Origin: Vibrio sp. qd031
Lineage (GTDB): Bacteria > Pseudomonadota > Gammaproteobacteria > Enterobacterales > Vibrionaceae
NCBI RefSeq assembly: GCF_002100145.1
Contig: NZ_JXQD01000025.1
Span: 592,166-656,165, forward strand
Length of the DNA: 64,000 nucleotides
Direction of reading: 5' to 3'
Notes under the pieces: model-generated
The model's database searches: none
Told to the model about the DNA's origin: nothing
What the model saw: only the letters and a program-made list of their open reading frames with translations
Shown here: in pieces, positions 9,215-18,310 of the stretch
How positions within the stretch are numbered: position 1 is the first letter of the stretch
Layout: every line of letters starts with the position of its first letter
Program-made: the position numbers and the translations under genes

Positions 9215-10380
9215 TGTGAACTCCCCGTTTTTATTAACTGTTGGTATTGCTTCACCATGCTTCTTACATCGAAATTGTGTTGGATGTACTGTCGAGTTTG
9301 AATGGCGCAAGGTTTGTCGAGTGGCTTAAGACGAAGAAGAATCTTTGCAAGGGCGATAGGCCTAAAGGGTGCACAGCTTAATCCCGATGTAGGGCATAAG
9401 GTTTGTACACTTGCGCCCACCTCAGTGACGACAGTGGGAATACCGCAAGATTGCGCTTCCAACGCACTCAGCGGAAACCCCTCGCGTCGAGAGGGAAGGC
9501 AAAACCCATCTAAACTTTGGTAAAACGCAGGCATATCATCCACTCGACCGAGTAATGTGACGCGATCTTGAAGGTTTAAGTGGTTTATCAGGTTTTGCAG
9601 TGTCTCTTTTTGACTGCCAGAGCCTGCAATGACGAGCTTGTAGTTGGTTGGTGTAAAATGCATTGCCTTGATCAATACGTCGTGTCCTTTGACGGGCTCT
9701 AAGCGGCCGGCGCTGCCGATGAGAATATCGCCCTTATTGAACTCAGATAAACCAAGTGTTGTCCGCGCATTATGACAGTCACCAAGTGAAAATGAACGAG
9801 TGTCGATTCCGTTATAAATGGTTTGCGGTTGAGTAAACGCAAACAGCGTCGAAAGGGTGGATTGCACCGCCTGAGCATCGGCAACTAAGATGGGATTGGT
9901 AAGTTTTAACAGTATTGTTTGTAGTGCGCGATTTTTGCTAGCATTGAGATGCCAAGCGTCGTGCTCGGTATGTATCGATGTTATTCGAGTCGAGATTAAC
10001 GATGCTAGTTTTGCGGAGATTCCAGCGTAGAGAAGTGGGCCTATATGATGGCTGTGCACCACATCAATATTTTGGCTACGTAGGTAGTTGATGAGTTGCT
10101 TAATGCTTTTAACACTGACCCCTCGACCATTTTTATTAAGAAAGGTGATCTGGTTTGTAAAGGCTTGCAACGCAGGCCAGTCGTTTATTGCCTGCTCAGC
10201 CTCACCCTCGAGGGAGATAATTCGTACATCCCAGTGGGCAGGCGCGTAGCGCAAAAAATCGAGTACTAAGCATTCCAACCCTCCAGGACGTAGATGTTGG
10301 ACAACATGCACAACCTTTTTTGTCTTATGTCCGCTGGAAAGATCCAAAGGTTGTCGATGTTTCAGTGTCTCTGTGATCAT
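9211..10380 (-). CDS. sypP: Glycosyltransferase family 4, SypP-like
   Basis: 389 residues with a GT-B fold. The N-terminal 'LRPGGLECLVLDFLR' is the usual acceptor-site glycine loop. The C-terminal domain has 'GSAGRLEPVKGHDVLIKA' and the EGFPLSALEA donor-binding E-x7-E motif. It should add one sugar to the repeat unit in the cytoplasm. It is preceded by its own sigma-54 promoter and SypG-type site and is coupled to sypQ by a four-base overlap. Identity as SypP rests on gene order and promoter position. Confidence 0.82.
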   Translation of the reverse strand: MITETLKHRQPLDLSSGHKTKKVVHVVQHLRPGGLECLVLDFLRYAPAHWDVRIISLEGEAEQAINDWPALQAFTNQITFLNKNGRGVSVKSIKQLINYLRSQNIDVVHSHHIGPLLYAGISAKLASLISTRITSIHTEHDAWHLNASKNRALQTILLKLTNPILVADAQAVQSTLSTLFAFTQPQTIYNGIDTRSFSLGDCHNARTTLGLSEFNKGDILIGSAGRLEPVKGHDVLIKAMHFTPTNYKLVIAGSGSQKETLQNLINHLNLQDRVTLLGRVDDMPAFYQSLDGFCLPSRREGFPLSALEAQSCGIPTVVTEVGASVQTLCPTSGLSCAPFRPIALAKILLRLKPLDKPCAIQTRQYIQHNFDVRSMVKQYQQLIKTGSSQ

Positions 10381-10464
10381 TCGTTGGTTCCCTATCCTCA
10401 GTGACCCGCTTCATCATTGATGTCTCAAGATGTGTGGATGAATGGTTTACTTACTAAGTGAACT

Positions 10465-10479
10465 GCATAGTACGTGCCA
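10465..10479 (-). promoter_or_regulatory. Sigma-54 promoter of sypP
   Basis: On the minus strand this reads TGGCACGTACTATGC, with the invariant GG and GC of the -24/-12 elements ten bases apart. It lies 85 bases before the sypP start and 49 bases downstream of a TTCTCA-N3-TGAGAA site. In V. fischeri sypP has a SypG- and sigma-54-dependent promoter, which fits. Confidence 0.85.
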
Positions 10480-10518
10480 ATATTTAACTAATTGTTTTTA
10501 AAGGTTATTAATTGTCAT

Positions 10519-11985
10519 TCAGGTTGGCTTCTCATTTTGAGAAGCAAGTTGGATAGCGACTTGATTAAAATTAGGCAAACACGACACCACTGGAATGTCG
10601 GTGACTGCTTCTATGTCGCAGCGATTTCTGATCGTGGAATCAAACAGTTCAAATACGATAGCAAGACCAATGCCTAGTCCTAACCCGCCGACGACTCCTG
10701 CGGCGATATAAACCACGGTAGGGAGGTTATTGGCAGTGCTTGGGGTATAGGGACGATCGATCACTTTCACCCGTTTGTTTTCTTCAAAATCGCCAAGACT
10801 GCCCGTTAATTGCGCCATCTCATAACGCTGCAGTAATGCTTCGTACTGCTCGCGCTTAAGTTCAACGTCGCGCTGTAACCTAAAAATCTGCTTGGCTTTG
10901 TCACCAAATTGTTGGGTACGTTGCTCAAGATCGATGATCATGGCGTTCATGGTGATGGTTTCTTCTTTTAGAGCCTCATATCTGCCACGTACTTGTTGCA
11001 ATCGCTCAAGCTGAGACATTAACAAAGGTTGAGTCGTGGTTGAGGTAGAGATCTTTTGGCTACTGGCAACATCCCATAATTGGTCAGCACTTAAAGTGGG
11101 ATGATTGGCGGACAAAAGTAATGCACGTTCTTGCTCTAAACGTTTCAGTTCTCTCTGTTTTGCCTGAACGGCGCTATGACTGTTGGTGTACTTGGCTTGC
11201 AAGAGTGTTAAATCACTGCGGATATCAATAATCTGCTCTTCGATTCGGCCCACCACGGGGTTGGTCTTAGACAGTTGATCGTCCAAACTACCCAAGCTTT
11301 TTTCGACCCCCAACAACTCGGCTTCTTTCTCAGCCAAGGTAAGTCTTAAACTGGCAATTTGTGCGTAGCTTTGTGATTGCATTTCCGGAGTGAGACTGGA
11401 GTTTAGATTGGTAAAGTCGGCCAACTTTTGCTCGGCTAACTGCAGCTGTTCAAATCGAGTATCGATGTGACCGGCTAAGAACTCACTAGAATCACGTATC
11501 GAACTGCGTTCGGGCGCTAAAATCTGCTCGATAAAATGCTCACTTACTGACTCTAGTAGCGATTTCATGCCACTTGGTTCGTTAGAGGTGTACTGAATTT
11601 TCAGTAAGTCTTTACCCAATTGAGTCACCGTTAAGTTGGCGCCAATTCTTGCCATAACCTCATCTTTATATCCTTCTGGATCGCCCTCTTCGAATAAGCC
11701 TTGTTCTAGCGCGACCATAGTGAGTATGTGACGACTTTTAAGCAGCGTTTTAATGCCACTTATCCGTTCGTTGAGCATCGAGGAAACCGCTAAATCCTGC
11801 AAAAACGGGTTCATTTTTGACGTTTCTTGGATCAGCATGCTGGTGTGAGAAGTGTAGCTTTTTGGGGCATTGTTACTCACAAATACCGCCGCAATAGGTA
11901 ACAGCAAAGTGGGCAGCAGAATCAGTACTCGACGTCTCCAGGCGGCTAGAATGATGTGCGTCACCCGTGCAGTAAGCTCTGTCAT
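10519..11985 (-). CDS. sypO: Wzz/GumC-type polysaccharide chain-length protein, SypO-like
   Basis: 488 residues from the ATG at 11985, which overlaps the sypN stop (ATGA); an upstream in-frame ATG at 12030 is inside sypN and is rejected. A first membrane helix (RRRVLILLPTLLLPIAAVFV) is followed by a long periplasmic part with coiled coils (about residues 170-390). The proline-rich 'DRPYTPSTANNLP' precedes a second membrane helix. This is the polysaccharide co-polymerase layout that sets chain length with the export protein. There is no fused kinase domain; a separate SypD-like protein is encoded upstream. Confidence 0.85.
   Translation of the reverse strand: MTELTARVTHIILAAWRRRVLILLPTLLLPIAAVFVSNNAPKSYTSHTSMLIQETSKMNPFLQDLAVSSMLNERISGIKTLLKSRHILTMVALEQGLFEEGDPEGYKDEVMARIGANLTVTQLGKDLLKIQYTSNEPSGMKSLLESVSEHFIEQILAPERSSIRDSSEFLAGHIDTRFEQLQLAEQKLADFTNLNSSLTPEMQSQSYAQIASLRLTLAEKEAELLGVEKSLGSLDDQLSKTNPVVGRIEEQIIDIRSDLTLLQAKYTNSHSAVQAKQRELKRLEQERALLLSANHPTLSADQLWDVASSQKISTSTTTQPLLMSQLERLQQVRGRYEALKEETITMNAMIIDLEQRTQQFGDKAKQIFRLQRDVELKREQYEALLQRYEMAQLTGSLGDFEENKRVKVIDRPYTPSTANNLPTVVYIAAGVVGGLGLGIGLAIVFELFDSTIRNRCDIEAVTDIPVVSCLPNFNQVAIQLASQNEKPT
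10529..10543. promoter_or_regulatory. SypG-type enhancer site upstream of sypP
   Basis: Perfect palindrome TTCTCATTTTGAGAA, located inside the last codons of sypO. It resembles the SypG-binding element (TTCTCA-N3-TG...) described for V. fischeri. The same motif occurs before sypA, sypI and sypM in this window. Confidence 0.85.
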
Positions 11986-13100
11986 AATAACTCCAATAAC
12001 CAATCTACAAATTGAGCTCGCGATGACCAACTATCCTGTTGGATTGACGCAGGCTGTGGTTGCTTTAGATCCTGGTAGGTGCGAAGTGCTCGCTCAAATT
12101 GAGCCGCATTATTAGCCAGGTTTGTTTGGTAAAGGTAGGGTTTAGCGGCATCAAAGTGGGTATGCACCACAGGGTTTCCTGCGGCAATGTATTCCAACAG
12201 TTTGAGCGGACTACAAGCTTGGATCTGCGGCGTGTCTAAAAACGGTAACAGGCTGACTTGCCAATGTTGGCTGTAACTGGGCAGTGCGGAGTGAGGCTTT
12301 GGACCAAGTAAATGTAAGTTGGGCGCTGGATTGAGCGGCGAATGAGAAAGCTCGTTTTTGCCAATAAAAACGAAATTCCAATCGGGCATGTTTGCAATAA
12401 GTTGGTTGAGCAAGGGGTAATCCAACCATTTTGATAAGCTACCATAAAATCCAGCAATGGGTTTACCTTGCGGTAAATCTAGCGCGCGAGGGGTAGGTTG
12501 GGTGAAACGTTCAAAATCAACGCCGTGCTGGATGAGCGTGGTTTTACATGCAGGAAACTTTTGCTGCACTTTCGCACTTGCCACTAAAATGAGGTCGGCT
12601 TTGTTCGACAGCTCTTGTTCGTGTGTCGTAACAGTGTCATGGTCTACGCCGGCTAAAGCGCCAAAGTCATCACCGCAATAATAGACCACGTTGGTGTCGC
12701 CTAGTTGGCCGCAAAGGTCAGCGGCTGTGGGCAGTGAGGTCCATAATATAGGTGCCTGTAATTGAAGCTTTTCAATCTTTGGAACGAGTTGGGCGCGAAT
12801 CAGAGATTTTGCAAGTTGGCGCTCCCAGTGACGGCTAGGTGCTGGAATGGTGCGCACGTTCACCACATCGATATTGTGTGGTGTTGTGGAAGAGGTTTCT
12901 GTTCCACGAAAATCTGATTTTGACGCGCCAAATAGCTTGCCAATGGCACGTTTAGCATCGTTGATTGTGAGTTTGGGCTTTCTCAACCCAATGGAGTTTA
13001 CCCATAGGATTTTTCGAGTCGTCGAAAGGTGTTTGACCAAATGTTGAGTGCTTGAGGGCAGGCCATTAAAGTCTTCACCAAATACAATTAGATCGCGCAT
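11982..13100 (-). CDS. sypN: Glycosyltransferase (GT4-like), SypN-like
   Basis: 372 residues. The N-terminal 'LIVFGEDFNGLPSSTQHL' and 'ILWVNSIGLRKP' segments and the C-terminal 'GFYGSLSKWLDYPLL' and 'ACSPLKLLEYIAAGNPVV' regions are those of TuaH-like GT-B glycosyltransferases that build exopolysaccharide repeat units. It starts 13 bases inside the end of sypM and its stop overlaps the start of sypO, so sypM-N-O form a tightly coupled unit. Confidence 0.8.
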   Translation of the reverse strand: MRDLIVFGEDFNGLPSSTQHLVKHLSTTRKILWVNSIGLRKPKLTINDAKRAIGKLFGASKSDFRGTETSSTTPHNIDVVNVRTIPAPSRHWERQLAKSLIRAQLVPKIEKLQLQAPILWTSLPTAADLCGQLGDTNVVYYCGDDFGALAGVDHDTVTTHEQELSNKADLILVASAKVQQKFPACKTTLIQHGVDFERFTQPTPRALDLPQGKPIAGFYGSLSKWLDYPLLNQLIANMPDWNFVFIGKNELSHSPLNPAPNLHLLGPKPHSALPSYSQHWQVSLLPFLDTPQIQACSPLKLLEYIAAGNPVVHTHFDAAKPYLYQTNLANNAAQFERALRTYQDLKQPQPASIQQDSWSSRAQFVDWLLELL

Positions 13101-13882
13101 GATTTGGCCTCCGTGTGTTTGGTGTGGCCGTTATTATTGATCTTATGCTTGTTGGGGATAAAACGCTGAGCCGACGGTGAGAGTGACTTAATCACCTTTG
13201 CTGGTGAGCCTGCAGCGATGACAAACGATGGAATGTCTGATGTTACTACGCTGCCTGCCGCAATGATGGCACCTTCGCCAATGACTACACCAGGTTGAAC
13301 GATCACCCGGCTTCCCAGCCATGCGTCTTTTTCTATTGTAATGCTGCCTACTCGATCTAGCTCATCGGGTTTGCCTTCGGCACGTGACTTGGCGTCTAGA
13401 GGGTGTCCAGAGTAGCCAAATAAGTTACAGCCACCTGCTATTCGTACATTGTCATGAATACTGACCGTTGTGCCTACTGCAATAGTGGTTTGCCAGCCTA
13501 TTCCTACGTTATTGCCAATAAACAGAGTGGGTTGGCAAACATGACTGCTTGCAGAAAAGGTTGTGTGACCAGAAATACGACATCGATCGCCACATTCGAT
13601 GTGAAGGGGGCCTGTAATCAGTGGAACGCCACCATAGAGGTAAAGCTGTGAGCCGACTTTTTCGCAGCGACCACGGAACGCAGGTTGCGCAATAAACAAA
13701 CGGCATGTTACGCCACACAACGAGCGAATAGCGACGTAAATGGTGTAGATACAAAAGTTAACCGCTTTAGGCATTCTAACTTCAAAGGTTCGAATTCGCT
13801 TAGCCAAACGAAACAGCTTTTTTGCCAACGGGTATTCACTGTGTTTTAACCAAACCTTCATGTGGTTTAGGGACGTTGTCAT
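13088..13882 (-). CDS. sypM: Left-handed beta-helix acyltransferase, SypM-like
   Basis: 264 residues from the ATG at 13882, chosen because GAGGAG stands six bases upstream; the frame is open to 13945, but that part overlaps the sigma-54 promoter. The C-terminal half shows hexapeptide repeats (LFIGNNVGIGWQ, VSIHDNVRIAGG, VVIGEGAIIAAGSVV) and the common ending 'VIAAGSPAKVIK'. It probably O-acetylates a sugar of the polysaccharide. It is the first gene of the M-N-O unit and has its own SypG-type site and promoter. Confidence 0.82.
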   Translation of the reverse strand: MTTSLNHMKVWLKHSEYPLAKKLFRLAKRIRTFEVRMPKAVNFCIYTIYVAIRSLCGVTCRLFIAQPAFRGRCEKVGSQLYLYGGVPLITGPLHIECGDRCRISGHTTFSASSHVCQPTLFIGNNVGIGWQTTIAVGTTVSIHDNVRIAGGCNLFGYSGHPLDAKSRAEGKPDELDRVGSITIEKDAWLGSRVIVQPGVVIGEGAIIAAGSVVTSDIPSFVIAAGSPAKVIKSLSPSAQRFIPNKHKINNNGHTKHTEAKSCAI

Positions 13883-13929
13883 GGTCGACTCCTCGGACGG
13901 CATCCAATTAATGGGTGTATAGGGGTAAT

Positions 13930-13944
13930 CCATGATCTGTGCCA
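13930..13944 (-). promoter_or_regulatory. Sigma-54 promoter of sypM
   Basis: Minus strand TGGCACAGATCATGG. The -24 TGGCAC is perfect and the -12 element has GG in place of GC. It lies 48 bases from the TTCTCA-N3-TGAGAA site, the same spacing as at sypI and sypP, which supports it in spite of the -12 mismatch. Confidence 0.7.
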
Positions 13945-13992
13945 CTTATTAAAACGAATAATAACAATGGGTTAACAAGTGTCGCTTACATT

Positions 13993-14007
13993 TTCTCAAA
14001 ATGAGAA
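13993..14007. promoter_or_regulatory. SypG-type enhancer site upstream of sypM
   Basis: Perfect palindrome TTCTCAAAATGAGAA in the 398-base gap between the sypL stop and the sypM start. Its right half also contains the ATG of a small plus-strand ORF. Confidence 0.85.
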
Positions 14008-14255
14008 TCACAGCTTTGTTGAAATGCGATAACAGACTTTCATCAAGGAGACGGCGCTTCCAAAATAGGCCAACGAAGGGCGCGATATGGTTCTGGGTGT
14101 TTATGATTTTGCAAACGGGTCTGATTTTATTAGTCTATAAAGCGCCCATTGATTTGCTGCCCTGGACCGCCAGTGCGATCTCGTGTTACGCACTCTTTTT
14201 TCTCTCTGGCAGTCAGTTACTACGGTTACTCAGTGGCGTATTATGCGTTATTTGA
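14001..14255 (+). CDS. Possible small membrane protein, opposite strand in the sypL-sypM gap
   Basis: An 84-residue frame with a basic N-terminus (RRRR near residues 16-19) and two predicted membrane segments (about residues 28-46 and 53-80). It fills the otherwise empty gap between sypL and sypM and runs against the operon. The ATG lies inside the SypG-type palindrome and has no ribosome binding site. An AAGGAG-like sequence occurs about 40 bases further in, but no good start codon follows it. I do not recognise a family. It may be a real small protein, a remnant, or chance. Confidence 0.35.
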   Translation: MRITALLKCDNRLSSRRRRFQNRPTKGAIWFWVFMILQTGLILLVYKAPIDLLPWTASAISCYALFFLSGSQLLRLLSGVLCVI

Positions 14256-14280
14256 GGTGCTTGTTTTTTGGAAGAAAATG

Positions 14281-15633
14281 TTACGTGGGCTGCTGTTCGC
14301 TAAGTTGCGCGACAGCGATGGTTATTGCTGCAAGGATATAGATCGGCCATACAAACCCTTGGGTTAAGAAGGTACCAGAAACCACGGTACCTGCTAATCC
14401 TGCGACTACCGCCTTGCTTGCAACAAACAGGTAAGTAGGCGGATTGTCTGCGCTTTTCAATCGTTTTAAAGTCGCCACTCCCGTTTTAGCCAGTGAGACG
14501 ATTAAACCCAGAAACACAAACAGCCCTAAAAATCCTGTTTCTGCCATCACTCCAAACCAAGTACTGTGTACCGCGTGATTGAGGCCATCCCAATGAGGGC
14601 TGTAGAAATAGTAATTAAAGTAGAAATTGTTTAGCCCTACACCGGTTAAAGGATTATCCAATGCCATTTTGAATGCGGCTTCCCACGCATATAATCGACC
14701 CATTGCTGAGGCGTCGATTCCGGCTTCTGCGGCGCCTCCTGATGCTCGTTCTCCTATACCTGCAACAAAGTAAAGAACCACCGCACCAATAACTGCTAAT
14801 GAAATAAGTACGGTTTTAGAACGGATATTTTGCTGTAAAAAAACGGCGTAGACGGTCATCATTCCTAGTAGCCCGCCTCGGCTTTGAGTTTGGATTATGG
14901 CAAAGGATAAACTTAAGCACACGATAACGGTCAAAAAGCGCAGTTTGTTACTTAACCTTGATGTAGACGCAATGCCACAGGCGAACGCTAGAGGAAAAAG
15001 AAGAACTAACGCAAGGTCATTGGGGTCACCCAGCATAGAGCCAATACTTCTGCCTATTGTGACGCGACTGCCTTCAACTAGGCCAATACCCAAAAGGGCA
15101 TTTTGAATTGCGACCAGAGAGACCAATAAACCGCTTGCAACAATTCCCCAGCATGCCAACTTGAGTTTTGTAGGGTGATTGACAACCCAGATTATGGCGA
15201 GTGTCATGACCATGATTTTCCAATAGACACTGGTGAATGATGAAATCGCGATACCACGGTTAGACGCCATGACTAAGCCAACAATCACACAGATCCAAAA
15301 CGCAAACAACCAACTCATCGGTCTTGACCAGTACAAGGTAAGGCTTCGGCTAACTAAACTGTGCCACGCCAGCGAGCCTAATGCTGCCAACGACAGCAAC
15401 ATGGGCAGTTTAAAAGGCATAAGGACTGGAAATACTTCATGTAGGCGGAAAAAAGAGAACAGCACAAACAGCAAAACCCAAATAAATAAATAGCGGATCG
15501 TTAACAAAGCAGCAATGGGCAATAGGCCAAGTGCGGCGGCGACCGCGGGGTGCGGGATCTTGGCCCACAGTGCAACAATTACTATAACGTAAGCGCAGCA
15601 CATCAATACACTTGGGTAGCGGCTCATTATCAT
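14281..15633 (-). CDS. sypL: O-antigen ligase/polymerase-type membrane protein, SypL-like
   Basis: 450 residues with ten or more hydrophobic helices. A large outward loop contains the Wzy_C-type signature GVGLNNF...HAVHSTWFGVMAETGFLG (about residues 330-375), where the His is conserved in ligases and polymerases. It probably polymerises or ligates the polysaccharide on the periplasmic side. The ATG overlaps the sypK stop (ATGA at 15630-15633). Confidence 0.83.
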   Translation of the reverse strand: MIMSRYPSVLMCCAYVIVIVALWAKIPHPAVAAALGLLPIAALLTIRYLFIWVLLFVLFSFFRLHEVFPVLMPFKLPMLLSLAALGSLAWHSLVSRSLTLYWSRPMSWLFAFWICVIVGLVMASNRGIAISSFTSVYWKIMVMTLAIIWVVNHPTKLKLACWGIVASGLLVSLVAIQNALLGIGLVEGSRVTIGRSIGSMLGDPNDLALVLLFPLAFACGIASTSRLSNKLRFLTVIVCLSLSFAIIQTQSRGGLLGMMTVYAVFLQQNIRSKTVLISLAVIGAVVLYFVAGIGERASGGAAEAGIDASAMGRLYAWEAAFKMALDNPLTGVGLNNFYFNYYFYSPHWDGLNHAVHSTWFGVMAETGFLGLFVFLGLIVSLAKTGVATLKRLKSADNPPTYLFVASKAVVAGLAGTVVSGTFLTQGFVWPIYILAAITIAVAQLSEQQPT

Positions 15634-17138
15634 GACTTCACCCTTTGCTGCGTAAGAGTACGAGACAACTTATGACGCCAATCGCTGAGACCTCTAGGTG
15701 TCTGGTAGCTCCTAGATTGGGTAACCAATGTAGAGGCGATAGCCGCTAGAATGCCTAAAGCACCCAAAGTCGTAACTAAAGACATTAGCGCATGAGAGCT
15801 AAGGGAAAGGCCCAATATGGCCGCAATAGTCACCAAAAGAGTCGATGATAGGGTGATATAAGAATAGGGTAGACGCTGACCATATTGGCCGACGAGCAAA
15901 ATGGTTAGTGCTCGAATTAACTGACCAACGCCTACAGCAATCATTAGCGCCCATAGCCCGTGATCCATTAACAGGTAACACCCAGCGAGGGTAATGAGTG
16001 TAATGGTGATATTAATCCTTAATAGCGAAACGGTGCGCTTTTGACTCAGCAAAGATAGATTCAACAGTTCGGCGCACTCTTTGCCCAACACCATGAAAAT
16101 CGTGCCTGATATGATCGTCGCAACGGGAGCATAGCTTTGAGGGAGAATAAAAGTGATGCCAAATTGTCCAAAAAAAGTGACGATAATGGCTAATGTACAT
16201 ACCAATACAATACCTAACTGGGTGATGTCGCAGGCCTTTTGAGGATTATCGGTTAGCATCGCAAATCGCTTGGGCATCCACCACATCCCAAAGGGTTGCA
16301 CCAGTACACACATTGCCAAAGCAAACTTTGCAGCGATAGCAAAGTATCCTAATGCAACCAGCCCGCTTGACTCAGCGATAAAGTAGCGCTCTGCACCATT
16401 TAACCCAAACGCGCACAGTCCTGAGAGCATCATTGGAACGCAATATTTTAGGTAGCGCTGAATGGTGTGGATATCGGGTAACACACGGGTAAATCCTGTC
16501 ACTAAAACAAGAGTGAACAGCTGCAAAGAGTGCGCGATCACTCCCGCTGATACGATGCCAAATACCCCCCAGTTAGCGTTGAGTGCAACCAGCACCAGTG
16601 CAACCTGTAGGGCACTGCCGGCAACGCAGATTGCGCAAAATAACCTCACGCGATCTTGAAGACGTAACCAGGCCAACCCAACGGCAAGTCCCCCCTCAAT
16701 ACTAAGAGACAGCGCCGCTAAAGAAAGTACGTCTTTGGAGAGGCCATACAGGTTTGGTGAGGTCAGTTGGACAACAGTGGTGAGTAACGCTGCTCCAACG
16801 GTTGAGCACAACAAGGTTAGCCAAAATAGCTCTGCTGCGGCTTTGTTTTGTGCACTACCACTTTTTTGCGCGACAAAACGATACAGCACTTCATGCAGCG
16901 ATAGACTAAAAAATAAGCCGATAAAGGATGTTGATACGGCTATAATTTCTAACTGACCAATGACTTCAGGTGATAAAAATCGCGTAATGATCGGTAACAT
17001 CAACAGCGATAAACCTTTCATAATAAATAGTGCGAACGCATAAAGCAGCATTGATACGATGGGATTGCGTCTATCGGTCGTTGTGGCACTTGCGTTCTCA
17101 GGTCGAGTTTTGCTGGTAACGGTGGCATTTTCTGTCAT
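15630..17138 (-). CDS. sypK: Wzx-type polysaccharide flippase, SypK-like
   Basis: 502 residues with about 12-14 hydrophobic helices and a cytoplasmic N-terminal extension. The 'MLPIITRFLSPEVIGQLEI' segment after the first helix is typical of the MATE/Wzx (polysaccharide biosynthesis) transporters. It should flip undecaprenyl-linked repeat units across the inner membrane. It is coupled by four-base overlaps to sypJ upstream and sypL downstream. Confidence 0.85.
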   Translation of the reverse strand: MTENATVTSKTRPENASATTTDRRNPIVSMLLYAFALFIMKGLSLLMLPIITRFLSPEVIGQLEIIAVSTSFIGLFFSLSLHEVLYRFVAQKSGSAQNKAAAELFWLTLLCSTVGAALLTTVVQLTSPNLYGLSKDVLSLAALSLSIEGGLAVGLAWLRLQDRVRLFCAICVAGSALQVALVLVALNANWGVFGIVSAGVIAHSLQLFTLVLVTGFTRVLPDIHTIQRYLKYCVPMMLSGLCAFGLNGAERYFIAESSGLVALGYFAIAAKFALAMCVLVQPFGMWWMPKRFAMLTDNPQKACDITQLGIVLVCTLAIIVTFFGQFGITFILPQSYAPVATIISGTIFMVLGKECAELLNLSLLSQKRTVSLLRINITITLITLAGCYLLMDHGLWALMIAVGVGQLIRALTILLVGQYGQRLPYSYITLSSTLLVTIAAILGLSLSSHALMSLVTTLGALGILAAIASTLVTQSRSYQTPRGLSDWRHKLSRTLTQQRVKS

Positions 17139-18310
17139 GACTTAATCCTCAATGCCGATAATGCTCGACGACTGCTGTGTCGGCATGCTGTGGTGTCAAG
17201 TGAGGTTAGCGCATCAACAATGGGAGCGTAACAAGTATGTGCATGGTACCTCTGGGCATGGCGCTGCCCATTGCATGCGACGTATGCTAGCTTCGGACGA
17301 TTTAAAAGCAGTTGGCCGAGCAAAAGATTAAGTGCGAATGGATCGTTTGCTTGATACTTGAAGCAGTCAACGCCATGTTCTAATTGCTGATCCCAATAAG
17401 CCCCATCTTTAGGAATTATTACCACTAGCCCTGCCGCTAATGCTTCCAGTATCGACAAGCCAAAGGGTTCTTGATGACTGGTCGAAATAAACAGGTGGCT
17501 TTGAGCTCGAATAAGGTCAAGATTTTTCGGATTCTGCATGGATACGCAGTTTTGAAGCGTAGTTGGCAACGAACTTTGTGGCTGATGTGAGTTTTTAGGT
17601 TGTATGTAACATATGCGTGTTCGGAATTGTTGGTCCAAGTGATTCAATTGCAATGCCTCGTCTAACACCGACAAGCCTTTCCATTTTAACAGCGACGCTG
17701 CCCAGAAAATTTGCAAAGTCGAGTCAAATGAACCTTCAATTGAGGTCGGCCAATCCTGCTTGTCCAATCCATTAACAAAGGGTAAGCAGTTGCGAGGTAA
17801 GCTGTCACCGTCTTGGTTAAGTGCCAACAAAGAGTCTTTAGCGCTCGGTAAGTAAAAAGTGGGATGACCTTGTCGAAATGCATAACTTGAGAGACGACTC
17901 TTTCCTACAGGGCCATGGATCAATTGAGTGATCTTGATGGCGAATAGCGCCGACAACCAGTAGCCCGCCATATCGACACCATGACCTGACGCAAGAACCA
18001 GTTGTAGCGGTTGTCGCTTATTTGTCATTTTTACCCGAGCGCAAAATAACCCCAAATAGACAGTAAGGTAAAACTGCTTTAACCAGTAGCCTATCCCTGT
18101 TGTTTGCTTTAACAAGACAGCAGCTATCGACAATGTCTGGATATGAGCGCTAGGCAAGCCTTTGCTCCAACTGTTGGGGGTGGCGGTCAAAATATAGAGT
18201 TTGCTGGTCTCGGGACACTGTTTTAACGCCGCCGAAGTTGCCACTTTGGATCCACCATGGAAAGGGATGGGATCAAACACAATAGTGGACGTTGTCGTAT
18301 TGGTTTTCAT
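17135..18310 (-). CDS. sypJ: Glycosyltransferase (GT4-like), SypJ-like
   Basis: 391 residues, GT-B type. The C-terminal domain has 'IFWAASLLKWKGLSVLDEAL' and the donor-site 'STSHQEPFGLSILEALAAGLVVI' with the E-x7-E pattern. The N-terminal domain is less conserved than in the other transferases here. Starts and stops overlap with sypI and sypK by four bases each. Substrate unknown; the SypJ label rests on position between SypI and SypK homologues. Confidence 0.8.
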   Translation of the reverse strand: MKTNTTTSTIVFDPIPFHGGSKVATSAALKQCPETSKLYILTATPNSWSKGLPSAHIQTLSIAAVLLKQTTGIGYWLKQFYLTVYLGLFCARVKMTNKRQPLQLVLASGHGVDMAGYWLSALFAIKITQLIHGPVGKSRLSSYAFRQGHPTFYLPSAKDSLLALNQDGDSLPRNCLPFVNGLDKQDWPTSIEGSFDSTLQIFWAASLLKWKGLSVLDEALQLNHLDQQFRTRICYIQPKNSHQPQSSLPTTLQNCVSMQNPKNLDLIRAQSHLFISTSHQEPFGLSILEALAAGLVVIIPKDGAYWDQQLEHGVDCFKYQANDPFALNLLLGQLLLNRPKLAYVACNGQRHAQRYHAHTCYAPIVDALTSLDTTACRHSSRRALSALRIKS

